Shown: piece by piece, positions 57,234 through 64,000 of the stretch
Layout: each line of letters starts with the position of its first letter
Position numbering within the stretch: position 1 is the stretch's first letter
From: Streptomyces panaciradicis
GTDB lineage: Bacteria; Actinomycetota; Actinomycetes; Streptomycetales; Streptomycetaceae
Reading direction: 5' to 3'
Assembly: GCF_023516615.1 (NCBI RefSeq)
Contig: NZ_JAMGBF010000034.1
Span: forward strand, 1 to 64,000
Length of the DNA: 64,000 nucleotides
Translations under genes and position numbers: made by a program
Notes under the pieces: generated by a model
Seen by the model: only the letters and a program-made list of their open reading frames with translations
Databases searched by the model: none
What the model was told of the DNA's origin: nothing

Positions 57234-57961
57234 CCGTCGACTTCTCCCGGTTCCCGCTCGCCCCGGGCGACCGCGTCCTGGACCTCGGCTGCGGTGCCGG
57301 CCGGCACGCGTTCGAGTGCTACCGGCGCGGCGCCCAGGTCGTGGCGCTCGACCAGAACGGCGAGGAGATCCGCGAGGTCGCGAAGTGGTTCGCGGCGATG
57401 AAGGAGGCCGGCGAGGCACCCGAGGGCGCCACCGCCACCGCCATGGAGGGCGACGCCCTCGCGCTGCCCTTCCCGGACGAGTCCTTCGACGTCGTCATCA
57501 TCTCCGAGGTGATGGAGCACATCCCGGACGACAAGGGCGTACTCGCCGAGATGGTGAGGGTGTTGAGGCCCGGCGGCCGTATCGCCATCACCGTCCCGCG
57601 CTACGGGCCCGAGAAGGTCTGCTGGACCCTGTCCGACGCCTACCACGAGGTCGAGGGCGGCCACATCCGCATCTACAAGGCGGACGAACTGATCGCCAAG
57701 ATCGAGGAAGCCGGCCTCAAGCCCTACGGCACGCACCACGCCCACGCCCTGCACAGCCCCTACTGGTGGCTGAAGTGCGCGTTCGGCGTCGACAACGACA
57801 AGGCGCTGCCCGTGCGGGCGTACCACAAGCTGCTGGTCTGGGACATCATGAAGAAACCGCTGGCCACCCGGGTCGCCGAGCAGGCGCTGAACCCGCTGAT
57901 CGGCAAGAGCTTCGTGGCCTACGCGACCAAGCCCCACCTCCCGGCGGTGGACGCCAAGTGA
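57227..57961 (+). CDS. Class I SAM-dependent methyltransferase
   Basis: 244 aa from GTG 57227, overlapping the GT4 stop by 7 bp. Motif I is VLDLGCGAGRHAFECYRRGAQVVALD, motif II LPFPDESFDVVIISEVMEHIPD, and VLRPGGRIAITVP the post-I block: the Methyltransf_11 pattern. Middle member of the GT4 operon, so it probably methylates a sugar or lipid made there. Confidence 0.92.
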   Translation: MLTVDFSRFPLAPGDRVLDLGCGAGRHAFECYRRGAQVVALDQNGEEIREVAKWFAAMKEAGEAPEGATATAMEGDALALPFPDESFDVVIISEVMEHIPDDKGVLAEMVRVLRPGGRIAITVPRYGPEKVCWTLSDAYHEVEGGHIRIYKADELIAKIEEAGLKPYGTHHAHALHSPYWWLKCAFGVDNDKALPVRAYHKLLVWDIMKKPLATRVAEQALNPLIGKSFVAYATKPHLPAVDAK

Positions 57962-59028
57962 CCACCCCCCGGACAGAACACCTCGTCCTGCCCGGGGTCC
58001 TCACCGCCGGGCAGGCCGCCGCGACCGTCGCCGGCATCCTCGCCGTACAGCGGGAGGACGGTGCGATCCCGTGGTTCCGGGGCCACCACCTGGACCCCTG
58101 GGACCACACCGAGGCCGCGATGGCGCTCGACACCGCCGGCGAGCACGAGGCCGCCGAGCGGGCCTACGAGTGGCTCGCCCGGCACCAGAACGAGGACGGC
58201 TCCTGGTACGCGGCCTACGCCGACGGCGACTTCGCCGACGTCACCGACCGCGGCCGGGAGACGAACTTCGTCGCCTACATCGCGGTGGGGGTGTGGCACC
58301 ACTACCTCTCCACCGGCGACGACACCTTCCTGGACCGCATGTGGCCCGCCGTCTGCGCGGCGATCGAGTACGTCCTGCGGCTGCAGCAGCCCGGCGGGCA
58401 GATCGGCTGGAAGGGCGAGGACGACGGAAGCTTCACGACCGACGCGCTGCTGACCGGCTCCTCCTCCGTCCACCACGCCCTGCGCTGCGCGCTCGCCATC
58501 GCCGAGCAGCGTGAGGAACCGCAGCCGGACTGGGAGTTGGCGGTGGGCGCGCTGCGGCACGCGATCCGCCGGCACCCGGAGCGGTTCCTCGACAAGGACC
58601 GCTACTCGATGGACTGGTACTACCCGGTGCTGGGCGGCGCGTTGACCGGCGCGGAGGCCAAGTCCCGTATCGAGGAAGGGTGGGACCGCTTCGTCGTGCC
58701 CGGCCTCGGCGTGCGCTGCGTCGTCCCCAACCCGTGGGTCACGGGCGGCGAGTCGGCCGAACTCGCCCTCACCCTCTGGGCGATGGGCGAATCGGACCGC
58801 GCGCTGGCCCTGCTGAAGTCGATCCAGCACCTGCGGGACGCCGAGAGCGGCCTGTACTGGACGGGTTACGTCTTCGAGGACGAGGCGATCTGGCCGCAGG
58901 AGCTGACCACCTGGACGGCCGGCTCGCTCCTGCTCGCGGTCGCCGCCCTCGGCGGCCACGACGCCACCTGCACGGTGTTCGGCGGGGAGAACCTGCCGAG
59001 GGGCCTGGACCCCGACTGCTGCGACTAG
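57958..59028 (+). CDS. Alpha/alpha-barrel protein (prenyltransferase/glycoside-hydrolase-like fold)
   Basis: 356 aa from GTG 57958 (GTGA overlap with the methyltransferase). Repeats such as YEWLARHQNEDGSWYAAYADGDFAD and EYVLRLQQPGGQIGWKGEDDGSFTTDALL define a six-hairpin barrel with Gly-Asp-rich turns; no cyclase acid motif. No signal peptide. It may be an intracellular glycan-acting or scaffold protein of the GT4 operon. Function not recognised. Confidence 0.8.
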   Translation: MTTPRTEHLVLPGVLTAGQAAATVAGILAVQREDGAIPWFRGHHLDPWDHTEAAMALDTAGEHEAAERAYEWLARHQNEDGSWYAAYADGDFADVTDRGRETNFVAYIAVGVWHHYLSTGDDTFLDRMWPAVCAAIEYVLRLQQPGGQIGWKGEDDGSFTTDALLTGSSSVHHALRCALAIAEQREEPQPDWELAVGALRHAIRRHPERFLDKDRYSMDWYYPVLGGALTGAEAKSRIEEGWDRFVVPGLGVRCVVPNPWVTGGESAELALTLWAMGESDRALALLKSIQHLRDAESGLYWTGYVFEDEAIWPQELTTWTAGSLLLAVAALGGHDATCTVFGGENLPRGLDPDCCD

Positions 59029-59096
59029 GGCGCGTGCCAGGCGTCGCGGGGCAGGCGGGACTTTCGACACACGCCCCAGGGCCCATCTGAAGTGCG

Positions 59097-59128
59097 CTGA
59101 GGCCCCGGCGTCCCTGCCGGGGCCTCAG
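59097..59128. terminator. Bidirectional terminator after the GT4 operon
   Basis: CTGAGGCCCCGGC (59097-59109) pairs with GCCGGGGCCTCAG (59116-59128), a 13-bp perfect stem with a 6-nt loop, between convergent genes. Confidence 0.85.
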
Positions 59129-59143
59129 CGCCGCTGCCGCGCC

Positions 59144-59431
59144 TCAGTGGCGCTGCAGCCGTCCGGCGATCGCGTGACCGACGAACAGGTAGACCACCGC
59201 CGCCAGTCCGTAGCCCGCCACCACACGGGCCCACGCCTTGTCGAACGTGAACAGGTCACGCGACCAGCCGGCCAGCCAGTTGGCCGCATTGTGGACGAAC
59301 TGCACCAGGTCATTGGCCCGGTTGGCGTCCAACAGGTACATCAGGATCCACAGCCCCAGGATGAGGGCCATGATGTCGGCGACGATCGCCACGACCGTGC
59401 CGGCCCGATTGCCGCTGCTATATCGAGACAT
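59144..59431 (-). CDS. Small YggT-like/two-helix membrane protein, unknown
   Basis: 95 aa, ATG 59431 behind GGAAAG. Two hydrophobic helices (VVAIVADIMALILGLWILMYLL; VVAGYGLAAVVYLFVGHAIAG) surround an extracytoplasmic segment with NDLVQFVHNAANWLAGWSRDLFTF. No known catalytic motif. Divergent from the VOC gene. Confidence 0.82.
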   Translation of the reverse strand: MSRYSSGNRAGTVVAIVADIMALILGLWILMYLLDANRANDLVQFVHNAANWLAGWSRDLFTFDKAWARVVAGYGLAAVVYLFVGHAIAGRLQRH

Positions 59432-59477
59432 GCTTTCCGGATTGCCGCGACTTCGGGGATGAAACCCGGTCGGTACG

Positions 59478-59891
59478 ATGAACGCCGTGGACGCTCTCTA
59501 CCCCCGGCTGCTCGTCGAGGACTTCGACACCGCGGCCCACTTCTGGACCGAAGCCCTCCGCGACCTCCTCGGCATCGAGCCCGTGAAGGTGCTCCCCGAC
59601 GCCGGGTACGCCAACTGGGACCTGGACGGACAGGCCGTCCTCGTCCTGTTCGGCCGCAAGGCCGTCGCCCAGGTCGTCGGCACCGAGAACCTGCCCTCCG
59701 CACCGCCCGCCCAGGACGCCGCGATGCTCGTCCTGCGGGTCCCCGACGTCGACGACGCCACGCGCCGGCTCGGCGGCCACGGCGCCACCGTCGTCGCCGA
59801 ACCCCAGGACCGCCCCGAGTGGGGCCCCGGCCTGCGCACCGCGCACCTGAGGACCCCGGACGGCACGCTGGTGGAACTCCAGGCCTACTGA
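59478..59891 (+). CDS. VOC-family (glyoxalase/bleomycin-resistance-fold) protein
   Basis: 137 aa, ATG 59478. LYPRLLVEDFDTAAHFWTEALRDLLG and VPDVDDATRRLGGHGATVVAEPQDRPEWGPGLRTAHLRTPDGTLVELQAY are the two beta-alpha-beta-beta-beta units of the VOC fold, the final Glu being a typical metal ligand. Could be a dioxygenase, isomerase or binding protein; substrate unknown. Convergent with the F420-type oxidoreductase. Confidence 0.9.
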   Translation: MNAVDALYPRLLVEDFDTAAHFWTEALRDLLGIEPVKVLPDAGYANWDLDGQAVLVLFGRKAVAQVVGTENLPSAPPAQDAAMLVLRVPDVDDATRRLGGHGATVVAEPQDRPEWGPGLRTAHLRTPDGTLVELQAY

Positions 59892-59903
59892 GCCCTACTG
59901 AGC

Positions 59904-60914
59904 CTACGAGTTGAGCTCCGCCAGCACCCGGAGCGTATGGGGGTCGGGGGCCAGCGCCAGCAGGTCCGTCACCGGGCCCTTGCGCCACAACTCCAGCCGC
60001 TCGGCGATGCGTTCGCGTGGGCCGACGAGGGAGATCTCGTCGGCGAAGGCGTCCGGCACGGCCAGCACCGCCTCCTCGCGCCGCCCCCGCAGGAACAGCT
60101 CCTGCACCCGCCGCGCCTCCTCCTCGTACCCCATCCGCGCCATCAGATCGGCGTGGAAGTTACGGGTGGCGTGCCCCATACCGCCGATGTAGAAGCCGAG
60201 CATGGTCTTCACCGGCAGCAGGCCCTCGCGCACGTCGTCGCAGACCCGGACCTGGGCCATGGGCGCGACGAGGAACCCGGGCGGGAGCTGCGCGAGGGAG
60301 GGGCCGTAGACGTCGGGGCGGCTCGGCGACCAGTACAACGGCAGCCACCCGTCGGCGATACGGGTCGTCTGCTCGACGTTCTTCGGCCCCTCGGCACCGA
60401 GGAGGACGGGCAGGCCGGCCCGGAGCGGATGAGTGATCGGCTTCAGCGCCTTCCCGAGGCCGGTGCCGTCCGCGCCCCGGTACGGATGGGAGTGGAACCG
60501 CCCCTCCAGGGAAACCGGCGCCTCGCGCCGCAGCACCTGCCGTACGACGTCCACGTACTCCCGGGTGGCGGTGAGCGGCGACTTGGGGAACGGCCGCCCG
60601 TACCAGCCCTCCACCACCTGCGGCCCCGACAGGCCGAGCCCCAGCATCACGCGCCCGCCGGAGAGATGGTCGAGGGTGAGCGCGTGCATCGCGGTGGTCG
60701 TCGGCGACCGGGCGGCCATCTGCGCGACGGCCGTACCCAGCCTGATCCTCGACGTGCGGGCGGCGATCCAGGTCAGCGGCGTGAAGGCGTCGGACCCCCA
60801 CGACTCGGCGGTCCACACGGAGTCGTAGCCGAGCCGCTCGGCCTCCTGCGCGAGCGGCACATGACCGGCGTCGGGACCACGGCCCCAGTAGCCGAGCGCG
60901 AGCCCCAGTCGCAT
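59904..60914 (-). CDS. LLM-class F420-dependent oxidoreductase
   Basis: 336 aa. MRLGLALGYWGRGPDAGHVPLAQEAERLGYDSVWTAESWGSDAFTPLTWIAART is the classic opening of the F420-dependent LLM group, with LTLDHLSGGRVMLGLGLSGPQVVEGWYG and LLGAEGPKNVEQTTRIADGWLP following. It would transfer hydride between F420 and an unknown organic substrate. A perfect CTGACGGTCCGTCAG palindrome is 21 bp upstream. Confidence 0.9.
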   Translation of the reverse strand: MRLGLALGYWGRGPDAGHVPLAQEAERLGYDSVWTAESWGSDAFTPLTWIAARTSRIRLGTAVAQMAARSPTTTAMHALTLDHLSGGRVMLGLGLSGPQVVEGWYGRPFPKSPLTATREYVDVVRQVLRREAPVSLEGRFHSHPYRGADGTGLGKALKPITHPLRAGLPVLLGAEGPKNVEQTTRIADGWLPLYWSPSRPDVYGPSLAQLPPGFLVAPMAQVRVCDDVREGLLPVKTMLGFYIGGMGHATRNFHADLMARMGYEEEARRVQELFLRGRREEAVLAVPDAFADEISLVGPRERIAERLELWRKGPVTDLLALAPDPHTLRVLAELNS

Positions 60915-60934
60915 GACGCGCCTCCCTCACCGAT

Positions 60935-60949
60935 CTGACGGTCCGTCAG
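60935..60949. promoter_or_regulatory. Perfect palindrome CTGACGGTCCGTCAG
   Basis: CTGACGG-T-CCGTCAG lies 21 bp upstream of the F420-type oxidoreductase start. It suits a TetR-family operator and recurs with one mismatch upstream of the CYP125-like gene. Confidence 0.7.
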
Positions 60950-61034
60950 TAGTCGCACTGCGGGAGGCGACTGTACGGCAACGGCCCCCCACCCGGAAGG
61001 GCGAGGGGCCGGCCGTGAAGCGGGAGGGGGAAGG

Positions 61035-61814
61035 TCAGCCGCGCTGGATCCCCGAGGTGTCCTGCAGCACGCCACGACGTCCGTCCTGGGTCTGGGCGAC
61101 CAGGCCCGGACCGCGCTGCTCGACGGCCAGGTACCAGGTGCCCGGCGCGAGTTCGGCGATCGGCGTCGGCGAACCGTCCTCCGCGAACAGCGGCCGCGGC
61201 ACCGGAACGGCGAACCAGAACGGCGAGAACTCCCCGCCGGCCGGCTGCGGCTGCCCCTGCGCGGGCTGCGGCTGGGCGCCGTAGGGCTGACCCGGCTGCG
61301 GCTGGCCGCCGTACTGCGGCTGCTGCGCACCCGGGTAGCCGTAGCCACCGGGAGGCTGGGCGCCGTACGGCTGCGGAGCCTGCGGCTTGGGCGCCGGGAT
61401 GAGCGCGGCCTGCAGGGCGGGGACGAGGGGGGTGGCGATGGCGGCACCGGCCATGACGAGCGCGGCGATGAAGCCGAGGATGATGCCCGCGGAAGGGCTG
61501 GCGGGGTCCGGGACGTCCACCATCGTCCAGAACAGGATCCACACGACGAGGACCGCGAACGCCGTGCCGACCGTGCCGAGGTCCAGGCCGGCCACCTTGC
61601 GGGGCTGCGGCAGGCATCGGTTGACGACGATCAGCGCGGCGCCGACGACTCCGCCCATGTAGAGGCCGAGCCCGTTGCCGAGGTTGTCCCACGCCGTCAC
61701 GTTGTAGCTGCTCAGGCCGTCGACAGAGTAGAGGTGGAGGAACGACGCGATGAACAGCAACACCGCTGCCCCGATCACCACGCCGTCGCCTCGGTTGAGG
61801 GAGCGGATATTCAC
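61035..61814 (-). CDS. Four-helix membrane protein with Pro/Gln/Tyr-rich linker (DUF5336-like)
   Basis: 259 aa from GTG 61814 behind AAGGACC. Four helices in residues about 10-135 (VVIGAAVLLFIASFLHLYSV; LYMGGVVGAALIVVNRCL; TAFAVLVVWILFWTMV; IILGFIAALVMAGAAIATPL), then a linker of YGAQPPGGYGYPGAQQPQ-type repeats and a short C-terminal domain ELAPGTWYLAVEQRGPGLVAQTQDGRRGVLQD. Resembles DUF5336 proteins. Function unknown. Confidence 0.83.
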   Translation of the reverse strand: MNIRSLNRGDGVVIGAAVLLFIASFLHLYSVDGLSSYNVTAWDNLGNGLGLYMGGVVGAALIVVNRCLPQPRKVAGLDLGTVGTAFAVLVVWILFWTMVDVPDPASPSAGIILGFIAALVMAGAAIATPLVPALQAALIPAPKPQAPQPYGAQPPGGYGYPGAQQPQYGGQPQPGQPYGAQPQPAQGQPQPAGGEFSPFWFAVPVPRPLFAEDGSPTPIAELAPGTWYLAVEQRGPGLVAQTQDGRRGVLQDTSGIQRG

Positions 61815-61897
61815 TGCAGGTCCTTCGTCAGTCGTCTCGTCGTCGGTAGACCTTATCGCCCGCCCGACCAGGGTGTCCGCAGGGATCCGCCCGCCGA

Positions 61898-62896
61898 TCA
61901 CGAAGAGCGCAGGAAACTCACGATTCCCTCAGAGATTCCCTGCGCCGCCTTCTGCCGCCAGGCTCCGCTGGTGAGCAGTGCCGCGTCCTTGCTATCGCGC
62001 ATGTTGCCGCACTCGATGAACACCTTGGGAACCGTTGACAGATTGAGACCGCCGAGATCCTTACGCGTGACGAGGCCGGTGCCGTCGCCGATGTAGTTGG
62101 AGGCGGGTTCTCCCGTCACGCGGACGAAGTTGCCCGCGACGCGCTCGCCCAGCGAGGCCGAGCGGGCGACGATCGGGCGGGTGTCGGCGGCGCCCGAGTG
62201 CACGGCGCCCGGGAGGATGACGTGGAAGCCGCGGTTGCCGGCCGCGGAGCCGTCGGCGTGGATCGAGATCGCGGCGTCGGCATGGGCGTCGTTGCCGATC
62301 CGGGCCCGGCCGTCGACGCAAGGCCCCCAGGACGGGGAGCCGTTGTCGTGGGTCAGCTTCACGGTCGCGCCCTGCCGCTCCAGCAGCGCCTTCAGCCGGT
62401 GCGAGACGTCCAGGGTGAACTGGGCCTCCGTGTAACCCGCGTTGGTGGAGGTGCCCGTCGTGTCGCACTCCTTCCAGTTCGTGCCGATGTTCACCTTGCG
62501 GTTGATCTCGGCGGTGTGCTGGAAGTTGCCCGGGTTGTGGCCCGGGTCGATGACGACGACCTTGCCCTTGAGGGGGCCGGAGGCGGCGGGCGCGGAGGTG
62601 GTCGGATCGGCGAGCGTCGGCGTCGGACTCGGCGTGCCGGGCTGTTTGGCGTCGTCGCTCGTGGACGCGGAGGACGTGGGGGAGGCCGCGGCGCTGGACG
62701 CCGCGCTGGTGGCCGCCCGTACCGTCGCCCCGTCCGACCCGCCTCCGCCGCCTGACCCGCCGACGGTGTCGTAGACGAGCCAGCCGAGCAGCGCGCCGGG
62801 CACGAGCGCGGCGAGAGCGACGGTCAGGGGGCCGCGACGGGGGCGGCGGGGCTGCGGTGGATCGAAGTCCGGGCCTACGTACGACACGTCTGCCAC
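61898..62896 (-). CDS. Cell-wall N-acetylmuramoyl-L-alanine amidase (Amidase_3)
   Basis: 332 aa from GTG 62896. One N-terminal membrane helix (about 24-45), a Ser/Ala/Thr/Pro-rich wall spacer, then an Amidase_3 domain from about residue 110: VVVIDPGHNPG (His), YTEAQFTLDVSHRLKALLERQGATVKLT (Glu), AISIHADGS (His) and FIECGNMRDSKDA (catalytic Glu). It cleaves the amide between muramic acid and the stem peptide outside the membrane. Cys in KECDTTG and GPCVDGR may form a disulfide. Confidence 0.92.
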   Translation of the reverse strand: MADVSYVGPDFDPPQPRRPRRGPLTVALAALVPGALLGWLVYDTVGGSGGGGGSDGATVRAATSAASSAAASPTSSASTSDDAKQPGTPSPTPTLADPTTSAPAASGPLKGKVVVIDPGHNPGNFQHTAEINRKVNIGTNWKECDTTGTSTNAGYTEAQFTLDVSHRLKALLERQGATVKLTHDNGSPSWGPCVDGRARIGNDAHADAAISIHADGSAAGNRGFHVILPGAVHSGAADTRPIVARSASLGERVAGNFVRVTGEPASNYIGDGTGLVTRKDLGGLNLSTVPKVFIECGNMRDSKDAALLTSGAWRQKAAQGISEGIVSFLRSS

Positions 62897-63224
62897 CCTA
62901 GCGGGCCCCCATGGTGTCCACAGCGAGTGCGAAACGGTCGCTGCTCCCGCGCACGAGCACCTCCCACTTGTGGATCGCCGACAGCGGCCCAGACCAACGA
63001 TGTGTCCGACAGCGTCGATTTCGCAAGCGGCGACAACGCCTGCGGCGATGCCGCAGAGAAGGGATTCGACAAGGCTGTCGACGCGATCGCCGACGACCCG
63101 GTGTGCGCAACGCCCGCCACCGTGACCACGGGACCTTTCGCGAGGTCACAGCATGGATACGCAACCTCTTCGGCGTCGCGGGACAGCTCATGATGCTTTC
63201 TTGACACACGATCCTGGGGAGACC
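62897..63224. other. Region without a convincing gene; possible decayed fragments
   Basis: Neither strand gives an open frame with consistent codon bias. Two short stretches look protein-like: on the minus strand 62898-62987 reads as a protein C-terminus (IHKWEVLVRGSSDRFALAVD) ending at a stop beside the amidase start; on the plus strand about 62996-63100 reads VSDSVDFASGDNACGDAAEK. Codon use is less G+C-biased than in neighbours. It could be a remnant of a gene disrupted by recombination. Confidence 0.4.
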
Positions 63225-63653
63225 ATGCGCACCATCGCCGTAGCTGCCTCGATAGTCGCCGCAGCTCTTCTCGTCGGCTGCGGCAGCAGCGACACCGGTG
63301 ACGCCCGCTACGACGCTCGCCAGGCCTGTACCAGCATCGACGCAGGCCACGGCATCAGTCCGACCAGCGCCCCCACTCCTGCGGGAGACACGGACTGGTC
63401 AGGGCTGTCGGACGCGTTGAACCAGAGCGCCGACAGCGCGGCAGCGGCGGCGGCCAAGGACGGCCGGTGGAACCGGCTGGCCGACAGCCTCAACACCCTG
63501 CAGCGCCTGGCCGCCGGCCTTGCCCAGCAGCAGGGCAGCGTGGACTCCGCGTACGCTTCCTCGCCTGTGCTGTCTCCGGAGGACCAGCAGCTCGCCACCG
63601 ACACGTTGGCCATCGTCCAGTCGGAGTGCCGTAAGGCGTACGCAGCCGGTTAG
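63225..63653 (+). CDS. Small lipoprotein, unknown function
   Basis: 142 aa, ATG 63225 behind TGGGGAGA. The signal ends in ALLVGC (lipobox LVGC, Cys19), followed by a mature helical domain rich in Ala, Asp and Gln (SADSAAAAAAKDGRWNRLADSLNTLQRLAAGLAQQQGS). Two further Cys (QACTS, SECRK) may pair. No family recognised. Its region has slightly lower third-position G+C than neighbours, hinting at later arrival. Confidence 0.82.
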   Translation: MRTIAVAASIVAAALLVGCGSSDTGDARYDARQACTSIDAGHGISPTSAPTPAGDTDWSGLSDALNQSADSAAAAAAKDGRWNRLADSLNTLQRLAAGLAQQQGSVDSAYASSPVLSPEDQQLATDTLAIVQSECRKAYAAG

Positions 63654-63747
63654 ATGCTGGACGGCGCGGCAGGGCGTGTCAGACGCGATCGATCCTCGCG
63701 AGGGTGCGCGCTTAAGGTCCGTAGCCGGGCCGGGTCCGACGGCGCCC

Positions 63748-64000
63748 TCAGATCCCCGCTCCCGTTCGCCGCAGGACGCGCAGGGAGTCGGTCACCGAGA
63801 CCTCGGTGAACGCGCCGGACTCGAGGGCCCGGAGGTAGACGCGGTACGGGGCCTGGCCGGTGAACTCGTCCTTGGGGTCCGGGAAGACGTCGTGGATGAG
63901 GAGCAGTCCGCCCTCGGCGACGTGCGGGGCCCAGCCCTCGTAGTCGGCGGTGGCGTGCTCGTCGGTGTGACCGCCGTCGACGAAGACCAGGCCGAGCGGG
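63748..64000 (-). CDS. Class I SAM-dependent methyltransferase, C-terminal part (truncated by window edge)
   Basis: About 84 residues are visible, the start lying beyond the right edge. LGLVFVDGGHTDEHATADYEGWAPHVAEGGLLLIHDVFPDP is the late Methyltransf_24 pattern (FxDGGH...DxxxW...L..GGxLxxHD). The end GAFTEVSVTDSLRVLRRTGAGI is the typical C-terminus. Family substrates are unknown in this part. Confidence 0.85.
   Translation of the reverse strand, partial: PLGLVFVDGGHTDEHATADYEGWAPHVAEGGLLLIHDVFPDPKDEFTGQAPYRVYLRALESGAFTEVSVTDSLRVLRRTGAGI

Overview
The window looks like a core-chromosome segment of a Streptomyces or a very close actinomycete. It has very high G+C with strong third-position G/C bias, frequent GTG/TTG starts, GTGA/ATGA overlaps between genes, coenzyme F420-type luciferase-like oxidoreductases, and protein families typical of Streptomyces (SCO2322 family, FmdB-like zinc ribbon, GT87-PAP2 fusion). 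I see no transposase, integrase, phage gene or CRISPR array. The accessory-looking parts are tandem repeats and low-complexity inserts.

Layout. (1) 0-6.5 kb: a Ter-associated stress module with two TerD-family proteins, a CitE/HpcH-like lyase, a PRTase-TRSP-PRTase fusion and a HAD phosphatase; a large dispersed-type hairpin is embedded in the fusion gene. (2) 6.5-12.6 kb: an FmdB zinc ribbon, a class A penicillin-binding-protein relative whose three transpeptidase motifs are all degenerate, a variant polysaccharide deacetylase, a coiled-coil membrane protein and a GDGSV-repeat lipoprotein. (3) 12.7-23.3 kb: tRNA-Val(TAC) with a terminator, assorted enzymes and membrane proteins, a CebR-type operator, a yybP-ykoY manganese riboswitch before a TMEM165/GDT1 transporter, and a 156-bp tandem repeat. 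(4) 23.4-33.9 kb: an MFS pump with a C-terminal winged-helix domain, small enzymes, two neighbouring genes sharing an unnamed domain, an FHA protein, an O-methyltransferase, an MHS transporter and a GT87-PAP2 protein. (5) 33.9-36.6 kb: a divergent CYP125-like P450 and FadA5-like thiolase. (6) 36.6-40.3 kb: membrane protein, secreted hydrolase with a 24-residue repeat, lytic-transglycosylase-like protein. (7) 40.6-46.7 kb: a five-gene operon behind a cobalamin riboswitch, encoding an ECF transporter (S, fused A1A2, T) and two surface-anchored proteins, one an alpha-barrel repeat protein. (8) 46.7-55.6 kb: PP2C phosphatase, SnoaL-RidA fusion, MBL hydrolase, aldehyde dehydrogenase plus 3Fe-4S ferredoxin, an XRE regulator with matching palindromes, and a KstR-like TetR regulator. 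(9) 55.8-59.0 kb: a GT4 / methyltransferase / alpha-barrel operon. (10) 59.1-64 kb: small proteins, an F420-type oxidoreductase, an N-acetylmuramoyl-L-alanine amidase, a lipoprotein and a truncated methyltransferase.

Two systems stand out. First, sequences fitting the published KstR operator pattern TNNAACNNGTTNNA (perfectly once, three times with one mismatch) lie beside the P450/thiolase pair, the MBL/aldehyde dehydrogenase-ferredoxin pair and the KstR-like gene. This suggests a dispersed sterol or steroid side-chain oxidation regulon. Second, the cobalamin-riboswitch operon pairs an ECF transporter with what may be a split, surface-bound, transcobalamin-like corrinoid receptor. Also notable are a predicted XRE regulon defined by ATTCCCCGCGGGGAAT and the pseudo-transpeptidase/variant-deacetylase pair. 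Functional calls rest on motif reading and remembered family sequences; no database search was run.
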